Assembly (NCBI RefSeq): GCF_011806575.1
Contig: NZ_JAATOO010000019.1
Location: 1 to 64,000, forward strand
Direction of reading: 5' to 3'
DNA length: 64,000 bases
From: Vibrio hepatarius
GTDB lineage: Bacteria > Pseudomonadota > Gammaproteobacteria > Enterobacterales > Vibrionaceae
The translations under genes and the position numbers were made by a program. This document shows positions 1-8,426 of the stretch, one piece after another. The notes under the pieces were generated by a model. That model saw only the letters and a program-made list of their open reading frames with translations. It was not told where the DNA came from and did not search any database. How positions within the stretch are numbered: the first letter of the stretch is position 1; each line of letters opens with the position of its first letter.

Positions 1-424
1 TTTATTACAACCTCTCGCCAGTATTCACAAAACATAAATTTGTTCTGTGATGTGGGTACACAAAAACACCAATCCTTCCGATAAATTTATTAACTAACTG
101 CATCTGCACGCTGTCGATGAGAGCAAAGAATGTCAACTTAAGTCCATTTTTGCTCCTAGCACGACGAAAGCGCAATACACCATTCGATTAAACTACACTA
201 TTATATGCATATAGTTGAATTTAAAATTCATGTTTTTCCAGTCTTTGTCAACACTCCATTAACAAACGTAAATAAATTTCGGCAGTTATTGAAAAAGAGA
301 TTCCAATCACATTTAGATTGGTTATAATTCGCGCCCATTGCGATTTATGTTGATAAACGCAAACTTAATTTGAATGTATTGACTATTAACCAAGCCTCAT
401 ATCAGAGGATAACTGGGAACAAAA
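1..424. other. Non-coding leader region of the OFA carrier gene
   Basis: I see no supported gene in these 424 bases. The stretch is AT-rich. A TATAAT hexamer lies at 323-328, about 100 nt before the carrier start, and could be its -10 box, but no good -35 hexamer stands at the right distance. A short inverted repeat (CCAATC/GATTGG) at 303-320 overlaps that promoter area and could bind a regulator. The rest looks featureless. Confidence 0.4.
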
Positions 425-1657
425 ATGAGCAAGATTGATAAAGCGATGCGCATCCTTCTAGCAGGATTCTGTATCAACCTTTGTCTTGGCATCCTGTATG
501 CTTGGAGCGTGTTTAACAAAGCACTAGTAACTGAATCTGGCTGGAGCGCAGCTGAAGCATCAGCACCTTACGCGACTGCAACTATCACATTCTCAATCTG
601 TCTTCTTGTTGCAGGTATCCTACAAGACCGTATGGGTCCACGTATGATCCTAATTCTAGGCACTGTACTGACTGGCCTAGGCATGATCGCATCTGGCTTT
701 GTTGATACTCCACTGATGCTAAATATCACGTTTGGTGTGATCACAGGTGCAGGTATCGGTTTTGGTTACGCTTGCCTTTCTCCATCAGCGATGAAATGGT
801 TCCACCCTTCGAAGAAAGGTATGGTTAACGGTCTAATCGCTGCTGGCTTTGGTCTTGCCGCTATTTACCTAGCGCCAGTAACGTCTGCGCTTATCGATAG
901 CATGGGTATCCAAACCAGCTTTATGGTTCTAGGTATTGGTATTCTTGCCATCGCGGTTCCTCTAGCAGCAACCATCAGCAACCCACCAGCGGGCTACACA
1001 CCAGCAGAACCAAAAGTGAAAGCAGGTCAAGCGCCTAAAGCGGTTAAGACTTCTGAAGATCTAAGCTGGAAAGCGATGCTGAAAACGCCACAGTTTTACT
1101 CTCTATGGATCATGTACGCACTGGCGGCATCGGTTGGTCTAATGATCATCGGCAACATCACGACAATCGCAAGTGTACAAGCTAACCTACCAAACGCGGT
1201 ATACCTAGCGTCTATCCTAGCGGTATTCAACTCTGGCGGTCGTGTTGCAGCGGGTATGCTAGCAGACAAGATCGGCGGCGTGCGCACTCTACTTCTTGCG
1301 TTTGTTCTACAAGGCGCAAACATGGTTCTTTTCGCAACGTTCGACACAGAGTTTACGCTAATCATCGGTACTGCAATCGCAGCGATTGGTTACGGTACCC
1401 TACTGGCGGTATTCCCGACTCTAACCGCAGAGTTCTACGGTCTTAAGAACTACGGCACAAACTACGGCGTGCTATACACAGCATGGGGTATTGGCGGTGC
1501 AATCGGGGCAGCAGTTGTTGGTTTCTCAATGACAAACGGCAGCGGCTACACACTCGCGTACACGGTATCTGCAGTAATGATGGCAGTATGTATCGCGCTC
1601 GCAATCATTACTAAGCCAGTGTCTGAAGCGAAAATCGCTCAGTTGAAAACGGCGTAA
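425..1657 (+). CDS. OFA-family MFS carboxylate transporter
   Basis: A 410-residue inner-membrane carrier of the major facilitator superfamily. The sequence shows about twelve hydrophobic segments in two halves, split by a hydrophilic loop around residues 190-220 that is rich in Pro, Lys and Ala. The first cytoplasmic loop has the MFS signature as QDRMGPR, repeated in the second half as ADKIGG. The family is the oxalate:formate antiporter branch, whose members move small carboxylates such as oxalate, formate, lactate or pyruvate (YhjX in E. coli is a relative). The substrate here is unknown; a monocarboxylate is likely. It stands alone, facing the yhf operon tail to tail across a shared terminator. 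Confidence 0.85.
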   Translation: MSKIDKAMRILLAGFCINLCLGILYAWSVFNKALVTESGWSAAEASAPYATATITFSICLLVAGILQDRMGPRMILILGTVLTGLGMIASGFVDTPLMLNITFGVITGAGIGFGYACLSPSAMKWFHPSKKGMVNGLIAAGFGLAAIYLAPVTSALIDSMGIQTSFMVLGIGILAIAVPLAATISNPPAGYTPAEPKVKAGQAPKAVKTSEDLSWKAMLKTPQFYSLWIMYALAASVGLMIIGNITTIASVQANLPNAVYLASILAVFNSGGRVAAGMLADKIGGVRTLLLAFVLQGANMVLFATFDTEFTLIIGTAIAAIGYGTLLAVFPTLTAEFYGLKNYGTNYGVLYTAWGIGGAIGAAVVGFSMTNGSGYTLAYTVSAVMMAVCIALAIITKPVSEAKIAQLKTA

Positions 1658-1676
1658 TAGACGCTTCGATAAAAAA

Positions 1677-1709
1677 AGCACACACAGTTTGCACTGTGTG
1701 TGCTTTTTT
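1677..1709. terminator. Bidirectional rho-independent terminator
   Basis: A perfect 12-bp stem, AGCACACACAGT with a TTGC loop, is followed by a T run on the plus strand and preceded by an A run that gives a T run on the minus strand. It lies between the convergent OFA carrier gene and yhfW and should stop transcription from both sides. Confidence 0.9.
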
Positions 1710-1747
1710 AATGCCTGTACAAACTCTCTAAACCAAACGATTCAGCA

Positions 1748-3001
1748 TTACTTTTGTTTGTCGACTAACTCTTTTATTGGCGTACCGTTTTCTGGCAACT
1801 CTGCAGAAAAATACGCGCAAACAGTCGCCCCCACATCCGACAACGTTTTTCTCTGGCCAATATTAAGTGAGTGTACCTCTGTGCTGTAAGCCAGAACTGG
1901 CACTTGTTCTCTAGTGTGCTTTGTATGTCCAATGAATGGATCATTGCCATGGTCTGCCATCACGATTAACACGTCTTCTTCGTTTAGCATTTCAATGATG
2001 CTCGCTAACCCTTTGTCAGCTTTTTCCAAAACACGCCAAAATTGCTTAGGGTCTTGTTGGTGTCCAGATAAGTCCGTTTCTTGCACGTTTGCACAGAAGA
2101 AACCGTGTTGGTGTTCATGCAGATCTTGGTTAAGCAATCGAAATACTTCATCAGTATCCACGACAGATAAATACGAGCGACCAAATGGGTTTTGTACAAT
2201 ATCAGCGACTTTACCATACAACCAAGTTGCCACTCCGCGCTGGTGTAGCAACCAAGGTACTTGGGTCTTTGCATCGACACCATAACCTAAATGCATCACC
2301 TGAAACCCGTTCTCGTAAGCACCACTATCCGGTGCATTGACGCCAATAAACTGAGGCGTTCCATCTGCACCATTCTTTATTTCGATGGCGTCAAAAATAC
2401 GCTGCATACTCAGAGGGTCACTTTGCGATTCAATGTTCCCACCAAACGCAATATTACGGCTGACAGGATTTGCTTCTCGCACCACATCTGCAATGTCACG
2501 CAGCTTGTCGAAAGAAACCACATTGAAGTTACAAGTCAGGTTATACACTTGCCCAAGGTCCGCTTCTAGGTTGTCGCCAATAACCACGCCATCTTCAACC
2601 AACAAAAGAACTAGGCTTTGCTTATAGATACGTTCTACTTTGTAGCCCTTAGCTTGCAATACTCGCTCTATCTCAGCAAAAGCCTGTTGAAAAGGCTGGA
2701 TAAGCGGAGGCTTGGGGCAAGTTCCCATGATTTCTTGGTGACCCATAAAGGTATCACCACCTTGGTGAGCGAGCTCTGCGATACCCACATTAGCGTCTGG
2801 ATTACACTTCATTACCGTATCTGGGTTCTGAACCACATTTTGCAGACCTAATGCTTCTAGCATTGGCAATCGCTTTAACGGAAAGTGACTGAAGAGTTTA
2901 CTGGCGGTATTGGCGCCACAATCTTGAGACCTCACTTCAGCGACATCAGGCATTTCACCGACACCAAACCCATCCAGTACCACAACGATAAATCTAGCCA
3001 T
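1748..3001 (-). CDS. yhfW: YhfW-like phosphopentomutase-family metalloenzyme
   Basis: A 417-residue soluble protein of the phosphopentomutase/alkaline-phosphatase superfamily. The N terminus has the metal-binding DGFG motif, then GDTFMGHQE near the expected nucleophile Thr, and near the C terminus ADHGND followed by GHTKHTRE, the metal ligands seen in phosphopentomutases. It therefore probably moves or removes a phosphate on a sugar-phosphate-like compound, but the substrate is not known for YhfW. The ATG at 3001 has a GGGGAG ribosome site and overlaps the end of yhfX by 8 bp; an upstream in-frame extension lies inside yhfX and is rejected. Last gene of the yhf operon. Confidence 0.85.
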   Translation of the reverse strand: MARFIVVVLDGFGVGEMPDVAEVRSQDCGANTASKLFSHFPLKRLPMLEALGLQNVVQNPDTVMKCNPDANVGIAELAHQGGDTFMGHQEIMGTCPKPPLIQPFQQAFAEIERVLQAKGYKVERIYKQSLVLLLVEDGVVIGDNLEADLGQVYNLTCNFNVVSFDKLRDIADVVREANPVSRNIAFGGNIESQSDPLSMQRIFDAIEIKNGADGTPQFIGVNAPDSGAYENGFQVMHLGYGVDAKTQVPWLLHQRGVATWLYGKVADIVQNPFGRSYLSVVDTDEVFRLLNQDLHEHQHGFFCANVQETDLSGHQQDPKQFWRVLEKADKGLASIIEMLNEEDVLIVMADHGNDPFIGHTKHTREQVPVLAYSTEVHSLNIGQRKTLSDVGATVCAYFSAELPENGTPIKELVDKQK

Positions 3002-4178
3002 AGTTCTCCCCTTCATAACCAAAAACTTGGTTCCCCAAGGAATCATAAACTTCGAGAACTTGTGGTTGTTTCGATTTCACGCCCGTAACTAACGCTACAT
3101 CACTACGAGTGACAAACACTTGTGTTCGATACGCCATAATCACTGGCGCACCAATCGGGTGCAGACCTTCAACACGCAGGTGATAGTCAATACTATCGTG
3201 GTCATCGTTATAAACACGAACTCGATGGCTATCGCCATTGGAATGGACTAAGCCATGCTCAAGTGAGCCACGACGGTAATAGCCGCCAGCGAAACAGTAA
3301 CTATTTTCCCCGAAGTGATGTGAAATCTCGCTTAAATAAAGCATCGAGATTTTTTCCGGTTGTGAGCCATTCACATTAGCAGGCATCGTTCCAGTCAATG
3401 AGTGACCAGGCTCACCGTGTGTACAACCGTAGCCTGCTAACAACGGAATGGTTTCGATACTCGTCGCCGACGGGGCGTTAATCTGCTCGCATTCTACGCC
3501 TTGTGCGTTTAGGCGTTCTTTGGCTTGAAGTAAGGTGGTGAGGTTTTCCGTCGCAAGTGTCTTTTGGGTTTGTTGATCAAACATAAAACATGGGAAATGG
3601 GTCACGCCAGCAATAAACACATTCGGCATGGCTTGTACTTCGGCAACCACTTGCTCAAGTTCATTGATAGCAAAACCCGACTCTTGATTGGTGTACAGTT
3701 GGTCACGAGGATGATAAAACTTGAGCAATACCCCTTGTTCTCGCCCAGCTTGTACCGCAGCATCCGAGATTTGCTTCACTTTGTCTAAGCTGTAAACCGT
3801 AACCACTTGAGGCTTAATCTCAGCGATCAACTGAGGAATCATATTTGTTGGCGGCTGTACTAAATGCCCTACATTAGCAATCGGTAAACCATGTGCAGCC
3901 ATCAATCTGGCTTCTTTAAAATCAACACAGACAATTCCGTCAAAGCCACATCCTTCTATCAATATTTTGGCGAGCTTAGGGTTACGGCCAAATTGCTTGG
4001 TCATCGCAAATAACTTAATACCGTAGTCATTTGCCACCTGACGCATTAGCTGCGCATTTTCAATGAGTTGGTCGACATCAATTACCGTTGTATCCGGTAG
4101 TAAATACCCCTGTTTAAATAAGCTAAGCGCGGCTTTGATTAAGTCGGGATTTTGCTTTTCTAAGGCTTCTAAAAACAT
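2994..4178 (-). CDS. yhfX: YhfX-like PLP enzyme, alanine-racemase fold
   Basis: A 394-residue protein like E. coli YhfX, a fold-type III pyridoxal-phosphate enzyme with an alanine-racemase N-terminal barrel. The likely PLP lysine is in FAMTKQFGRNP, near residue 61. The C-terminal half carries HGEPGHSLTG and GGYYRRGS, which are conserved glycine/histidine-rich stretches in these proteins. The reaction is unknown; racemisation or decarboxylation of an amino acid is plausible from the fold. I chose ATG 4178 because AAGGGG stands five bases before it; a GTG two codons upstream at 4184 is the alternative. It overlaps yhfW, so the two are probably translationally coupled. Confidence 0.85.
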   Translation of the reverse strand: MFLEALEKQNPDLIKAALSLFKQGYLLPDTTVIDVDQLIENAQLMRQVANDYGIKLFAMTKQFGRNPKLAKILIEGCGFDGIVCVDFKEARLMAAHGLPIANVGHLVQPPTNMIPQLIAEIKPQVVTVYSLDKVKQISDAAVQAGREQGVLLKFYHPRDQLYTNQESGFAINELEQVVAEVQAMPNVFIAGVTHFPCFMFDQQTQKTLATENLTTLLQAKERLNAQGVECEQINAPSATSIETIPLLAGYGCTHGEPGHSLTGTMPANVNGSQPEKISMLYLSEISHHFGENSYCFAGGYYRRGSLEHGLVHSNGDSHRVRVYNDDHDSIDYHLRVEGLHPIGAPVIMAYRTQVFVTRSDVALVTGVKSKQPQVLEVYDSLGNQVFGYEGENYG

Positions 4179-4322
4179 TTTCACCCCTTATTAGGCACGA
4201 GCTGATCCTGTACTGGCATTTCTGCAGCACACACTAAATAACAATCCACAATGTTGATTTATCTGAAAGGTATTTTGCTGACGATCAGCTCTGTTATTTT
4301 ATCAATTAAGTAACCTGACTAA

Positions 4323-5624
4323 TTAAATAGCGAATAATCCAAACACGTAGAGAATATTCAAAATTACGCCTGTTAAGATGGCAGCGACAGCAGGTGCGGC
4401 AATCTTAAGCACCGGGCGCCCCATAACTTCGTTGAGGTAGAACAGCATTGCGAAGATCGTGAAACCCGTGGTTGAACCCATCTTCATAACGGCCAATACA
4501 CCACCGATAAGCAAAGCAAATTCCATCAGGGTATTCATTGAGTTGCGAATATTATCTGAAGCGTTACGAATAGATGGGAATTGTTCCAAAAATCGACCAA
4601 TGCCACGTAGCAAATACACTTCCAGACAAATGGTGACTGCACCGAGTGCTGCGGCTACCGGAATATTCGGTGAAAGGTAACCGACGACAAACACAAATGT
4701 CATTCCCACGACACCATAAACACCTGTCGCCAAAGCTGTGGTCGCAATTAGCGGAATAAAACCAAGACCACGCATAAATTCAGATAGCGCAACTTGCTTC
4801 ATCGCAGCATCTTGCGCTGCTGGGTCGGTCATTTTGAGTGCATCGGCAAGCGAGTAAATTGAGACTTCTGAACCTGCGAAAATGCCACCATTTGATACTG
4901 CCGCAATTAATGCTCCGGTTACCGCTAGAAAAGGTAAGTGTTTGACGATGCGTTTGGTTCTTTCATCGAAAATACTGTGCATACCAGACATATCTGGCGC
5001 CGCCACACCCGCTTTGCGGTCATTGAGGTCTTTGCGAACTGCAAAAGCGACCAGCATCAGCATGCCGACAAAAATCTGAATCGACTCTGGGTAAATCCCC
5101 GTAAATTTCATGATCATTAGACGTGATATCAAGATCACGCCAGCCGCAATCGCTCCGGCTTTCCAACCAAACTGATAGAACACCGCTAACAGTGGGAAGA
5201 GCGCGAACGCAGACATCACAGGCGTACCTAGCTCACCTAGAGCACCAAGCGCATCAATCGGTAAACCCGTTAGCACAGCATTCACAGCTGCCAGAGAAGT
5301 CACCACCAATACGCCCCATAGACCACCAGCAAGCGCTGCAAGAATACGGCTACCGATCATCACGCCAAGAATATCGGTTGGTAAGAAAAGTAGCCAAGGG
5401 TTCAACAACCCAGTAGATAATGTGAAAGAAATACCAACTGAAGCAACGAAACCAATCGACAGACCGAAAGCGACTGAGCCCGCATCTCGCCTTGTCATAT
5501 TGCCTTCAAACAACTGCGGTAGTACCGGACGAATTCCGTCGTGGAAAACCGCCGCGCTCATATTGGCAATTAATGCTGTCATTGCGCAAAGCATCGCAAC
5601 GAGTCCTATATGCATAATATCCAT
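4323..5624 (-). CDS. yhfT: YhfT-family multi-pass membrane transporter
   Basis: A 433-residue integral membrane protein with roughly ten to twelve hydrophobic segments, matching the YhfT family. The N terminus holds FHDGIRPVLPQLFEG, a conserved stretch just after the first segment. YhfT has no proven substrate; its size and topology resemble a permease, and its place in the operon suggests it imports the compound processed by YhfX, YhfW and Php. The ATG has an AAGGAG site. Twelve bases separate it from yhfU. A 144-bp gap to yhfX follows and may hold an internal promoter or processing site. Confidence 0.8.
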   Translation of the reverse strand: MDIMHIGLVAMLCAMTALIANMSAAVFHDGIRPVLPQLFEGNMTRRDAGSVAFGLSIGFVASVGISFTLSTGLLNPWLLFLPTDILGVMIGSRILAALAGGLWGVLVVTSLAAVNAVLTGLPIDALGALGELGTPVMSAFALFPLLAVFYQFGWKAGAIAAGVILISRLMIMKFTGIYPESIQIFVGMLMLVAFAVRKDLNDRKAGVAAPDMSGMHSIFDERTKRIVKHLPFLAVTGALIAAVSNGGIFAGSEVSIYSLADALKMTDPAAQDAAMKQVALSEFMRGLGFIPLIATTALATGVYGVVGMTFVFVVGYLSPNIPVAAALGAVTICLEVYLLRGIGRFLEQFPSIRNASDNIRNSMNTLMEFALLIGGVLAVMKMGSTTGFTIFAMLFYLNEVMGRPVLKIAAPAVAAILTGVILNILYVFGLFAI

Positions 5625-5636
5625 GTTTACTACTCC

Positions 5637-5996
5637 TTACTTCGCTGCAAGTAACTTAACAAGCATGGGGACCGCGTGTTCAACATGTTCAAGCGACAGG
5701 CCAAACGCGACACAGCCACTGTCTACAAACTGCTGAACTTCCTCTTGTTTCGCCTGTATAGAAGGCTTAGCAATGGTACAGCACTGACCAAAACCGATAA
5801 TGGCGATCGCCATAGCAAGCGCGCCACCAGCTCCGGTGTTACAGCAACCAATAAAGAAGTCCATCTCTCCTGCTTTGACTTTCATCGCGGCATCCATGTC
5901 GGTGAGAATATGGCATTCAAAAGTACCCGGCAGCGTTGACTCAATCTGCTGTTGGATTTGTTCTCGCTGCAAACCAGCAATTGCAATTTTTTTCAT
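5637..5996 (-). CDS. yhfU: YhfU-like DUF2620 protein
   Basis: A small 119-residue soluble protein matching YhfU (DUF2620). It begins MKKIAIAGLQREQ and has a Gly/Cys-rich stretch, FIGCCNTGAGGALAMA, in the middle. The alternating hydrophobic pattern and Gly-rich loop suggest an alpha/beta fold. It always sits next to YhfT in this cluster, so it may be a soluble partner of that permease, somewhat like the separate subunits of PTS transporters, though I see no phosphorylatable Cys motif typical of a PTS IIB protein. Function unknown. Confidence 0.75.
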   Translation of the reverse strand: MKKIAIAGLQREQIQQQIESTLPGTFECHILTDMDAAMKVKAGEMDFFIGCCNTGAGGALAMAIAIIGFGQCCTIAKPSIQAKQEEVQQFVDSGCVAFGLSLEHVEHAVPMLVKLLAAK

Positions 5997-6028
5997 GTTC
6001 TATCCTTAATTGTTTCGAGCGTACGCTC

Positions 6029-6904
6029 TTAACCAAACAAACGCGTTGGATTAACTCTTAACAATGTGTTTATTTGGTCGTGACTAATTCCGTGCTGCAC
6101 CAGCAAAGGAACGAATTCATCCATTAGGTAACTAAAGCCAAGTCCACCATTGGCTTTCAAATGAGAGCGACGGGTTATATCCATCGACAGCATTAGCTGA
6201 TTCTCATAGCCGCGTTGGCACAACAACGCCAAGGTCTCTGCTCGTTTTTGGTCTGGGTAGTAGCTGTTTTTACCTATTGTGTCGAACTGTACATAGCAAC
6301 CTTGGTCGAGCATCCAAAGTATGTGGTCTAAATTGTCGCGTAAATCGCAATGACCAACGGTTACCTGATCCATCGCTACACCACTCTTTTGCAACAATTG
6401 CAGTTGACTGCACCCCATGGTGCTCATCGATTGATGTGTAGAAATAGGACGGCCCGTTTCCAGATGAGCGATGGCAGCCGCCTGAAAAACAGTTTTCTCA
6501 GTCTCGGAAAAACTATCTTTACTACTGCCTATCTCACCGATGACGCTTGCCTTTAAGCTTGAACCGTCAATACCGGTTTCAATCTCATCAATCATACCTT
6601 GCGCTATTTGCTTCACACTCATTTGATATAGGTGCTCAGGGAAGAAACCTTCAATGTAATAACCTGTCGAAAGAAGAACGTTAATTCCCGTATCGTTAAT
6701 TAAATTTTCAATAAATTGAGGATTTCTTCCCATAAAAGAGTTGGTCACTTCTACGATGTTACGTACCCCACGCTTTTGCACTTCACGCATTTCATCACAT
6801 AGCAACTCATACTGATCTAAACGACAGTCGAGCGTGTGCTTTTGCGCAGAGAGGTCAATGTGCAAATGTTCATGACAATAGGTGTAACCTGTCGGGTCTA
6901 TCAT
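6029..6904 (-). CDS. php: Phosphotriesterase-homology protein (Php/YhfV)
   Basis: A 291-residue amidohydrolase-superfamily protein of the phosphotriesterase-like group. Metal-binding residues are visible: HEHLH near the N terminus, VIGEIG (a Glu in place of the carboxylated Lys of true phosphotriesterase, as in E. coli Php), STHQS, VGHCD and a late MDIT. Related enzymes are lactonases and phosphate-ester hydrolases; the Php substrate is not established. The start ATG overlaps the yhfY stop by four bases (ATGA), so translation is probably coupled. The protein should be cytoplasmic, as no signal peptide is seen. Confidence 0.85.
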   Translation of the reverse strand: MIDPTGYTYCHEHLHIDLSAQKHTLDCRLDQYELLCDEMREVQKRGVRNIVEVTNSFMGRNPQFIENLINDTGINVLLSTGYYIEGFFPEHLYQMSVKQIAQGMIDEIETGIDGSSLKASVIGEIGSSKDSFSETEKTVFQAAAIAHLETGRPISTHQSMSTMGCSQLQLLQKSGVAMDQVTVGHCDLRDNLDHILWMLDQGCYVQFDTIGKNSYYPDQKRAETLALLCQRGYENQLMLSMDITRRSHLKANGGLGFSYLMDEFVPLLVQHGISHDQINTLLRVNPTRLFG

Positions 6905-7275
6905 TGCTGTTGTCCTTCTTCCGCCACGTGAAACAGAGCGTAGATGTTGGCTAATAAAAAGCTCTCTTCTTCTTTGGGAACAGAGCTGAGTTCCATCGCG
7001 TCAAGCACGCGTTGATGAAGCGCCAATACCGCTGAATAATTGGGATCGTCGAGAATCTCATCAAGAACATCTTGGTCTAATCCCTCTTCTACCGCTTCAT
7101 TCTGTCTGACTCTATCGGCAGCACGAGCCAAGTGAGTCAGCGCCATTTGATATTGTTCACTGCTGTGATCAATCGACAACTGCTGGTCAATGATCGCGAG
7201 TGCTTTAACACACCCACTGTGTGCTTGCTGAGTGATGACGTTTGCTCTCAGCAGCAAATCGAGCCTTTCTTCCAT
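6901..7275 (-). CDS. yhfY: YhfY-like stand-alone PRD domain protein
   Basis: A 124-residue acidic protein matching E. coli YhfY, which consists of little more than a PTS regulation domain (PRD). Such domains are normally part of antiterminators or activators and are controlled by phosphorylation on His. Here FHVAEEG near the C terminus and LTHLARA near residue 45 give candidate His residues. There is no attached RNA- or DNA-binding domain, so it may act through a partner, for example YhfZ encoded just upstream. It overlaps php by four bases. Confidence 0.75.
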   Translation of the reverse strand: MEERLDLLLRANVITQQAHSGCVKALAIIDQQLSIDHSSEQYQMALTHLARAADRVRQNEAVEEGLDQDVLDEILDDPNYSAVLALHQRVLDAMELSSVPKEEESFLLANIYALFHVAEEGQQQ

Positions 7276-7284
7276 GTTTCACCT

Positions 7285-8187
7285 TTAGTAACTTGGTGTT
7301 AATTCACCTCTCACCACCGCTTGTTGATGCTCGATAAGCGGTGACAACTTGAGTAATTTGCGCAGTAGAATCGTGATATGTTGCTCTTTGCCATTCACTA
7401 GCATCACCGCCTCTGAAGCTTCCTTACACGCTGGTAAATGAGACAACGATTGTTGCGCTAAACCGTACTTTTCCATATCGATCGCTTCTGGTAACCACAC
7501 CACTGCATCGATATCATCATTCATCAGGTGGTTTAAACTCTCACCGTAATGAATCTCAACGATTTCAATGTCTTTATCTTCAAACGCTTGGCTGGTTAAG
7601 ATCTTTTGATCGGGTGAATCCGGGTCAACACCAACACGTTTAATTTGTTCGAACATCCCTTGTTTAAATATCAAGCGGTGCTCATGTGAATACGAGCGAG
7701 GACCAAGTTCAATAGCGGTAACTAATCCTGTAGCCAGTTGCTTTGCTGCAAGCTTGGACATGATCGCCAAGTCATATGTGCCATTTCTTAAACATTCAGC
7801 GCGAACACTTGCGCCTCTCATATGAGCAAAATAGATAGGCAAACTTCCCAATTGCTCTTTTAGCCCACTCGCTAAGCCTTCGTAATGTCGGGTGTAAGGC
7901 AATGGCATCGCGCAAACTACGTTGCTAATGCCCGCACAAGACACCAACTCTCTGTAATCTAACTTGCTGATGAATGTGCCATTACGGCCTTGCTTAGATA
8001 GCGTCACCGCACCGCGTTGCTCGATAGTCGTCAACGCTTTTTGAATAAAACCTACCGATACGTTGAATTCCTCTGAAAGTGAATCAATAGTGCGCAAGCG
8101 ATCCCCTTCAGTGGTAGTCATCAAATACTGTGCGACATTCATGATCGCCGCACCTTCTTTACTAATGTATTGAACTGACATAGCCAT
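7285..8187 (-). CDS. yhfZ: YhfZ-like GntR/HTH regulator with ligand domain
   Basis: A 300-residue regulator. The first 75 residues form a winged helix (RTIDSLSEEFNVSVGFIQKAL), and the rest resembles a substrate-binding-protein-like ligand domain, as in YhfZ. It is the first gene of the operon, nine bases before yhfY, so it probably controls the cluster from the upstream region at 8188-8426. The start ATG at 8187 has no strong ribosome site (AAGA); a second ATG two codons in is possible. The ligand is unknown and presumably relates to the imported substrate of YhfT. Confidence 0.8.
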   Translation of the reverse strand: MAMSVQYISKEGAAIMNVAQYLMTTTEGDRLRTIDSLSEEFNVSVGFIQKALTTIEQRGAVTLSKQGRNGTFISKLDYRELVSCAGISNVVCAMPLPYTRHYEGLASGLKEQLGSLPIYFAHMRGASVRAECLRNGTYDLAIMSKLAAKQLATGLVTAIELGPRSYSHEHRLIFKQGMFEQIKRVGVDPDSPDQKILTSQAFEDKDIEIVEIHYGESLNHLMNDDIDAVVWLPEAIDMEKYGLAQQSLSHLPACKEASEAVMLVNGKEQHITILLRKLLKLSPLIEHQQAVVRGELTPSY

Positions 8188-8190
8188 TAA

Positions 8191-8208
8191 TCTTCATTAT
8201 TTTGAAGA
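8191..8208. promoter_or_regulatory. Inverted repeat before yhfZ, possible operator
   Basis: TCTTCA and TGAAGA form a perfect 6-bp inverted repeat with a 6-base spacer, ending four bases before the yhfZ start codon. A site here would overlap the ribosome binding region and suit autoregulation by YhfZ. This is inferred from position only. Confidence 0.3.
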
Positions 8209-8426
8209 AATAATATACTAAATAACGTGTGATGCTATTTTAATCAGAGAAATTTGTGATGAATGGCACTAAAAGTGAACAAGATAGCACCAAAAACCGC
8301 CTGTAAGTTCTCGACCTTATGTACGCTGACTAAGCCACCAAGCTTCAAACAAACGGGCTTAGCGGTATTCCCAGCGAATCACTTCCATTACACTAACCCA
8401 CATGACGTATTTTAGCGCCCAAGTTT

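Noticed and set aside
46..62. A CRP site before the OFA carrier (TGTGA and ACACA halves)
   Set aside because: The halves are one base out of register and lie nearly 400 bases from the gene.
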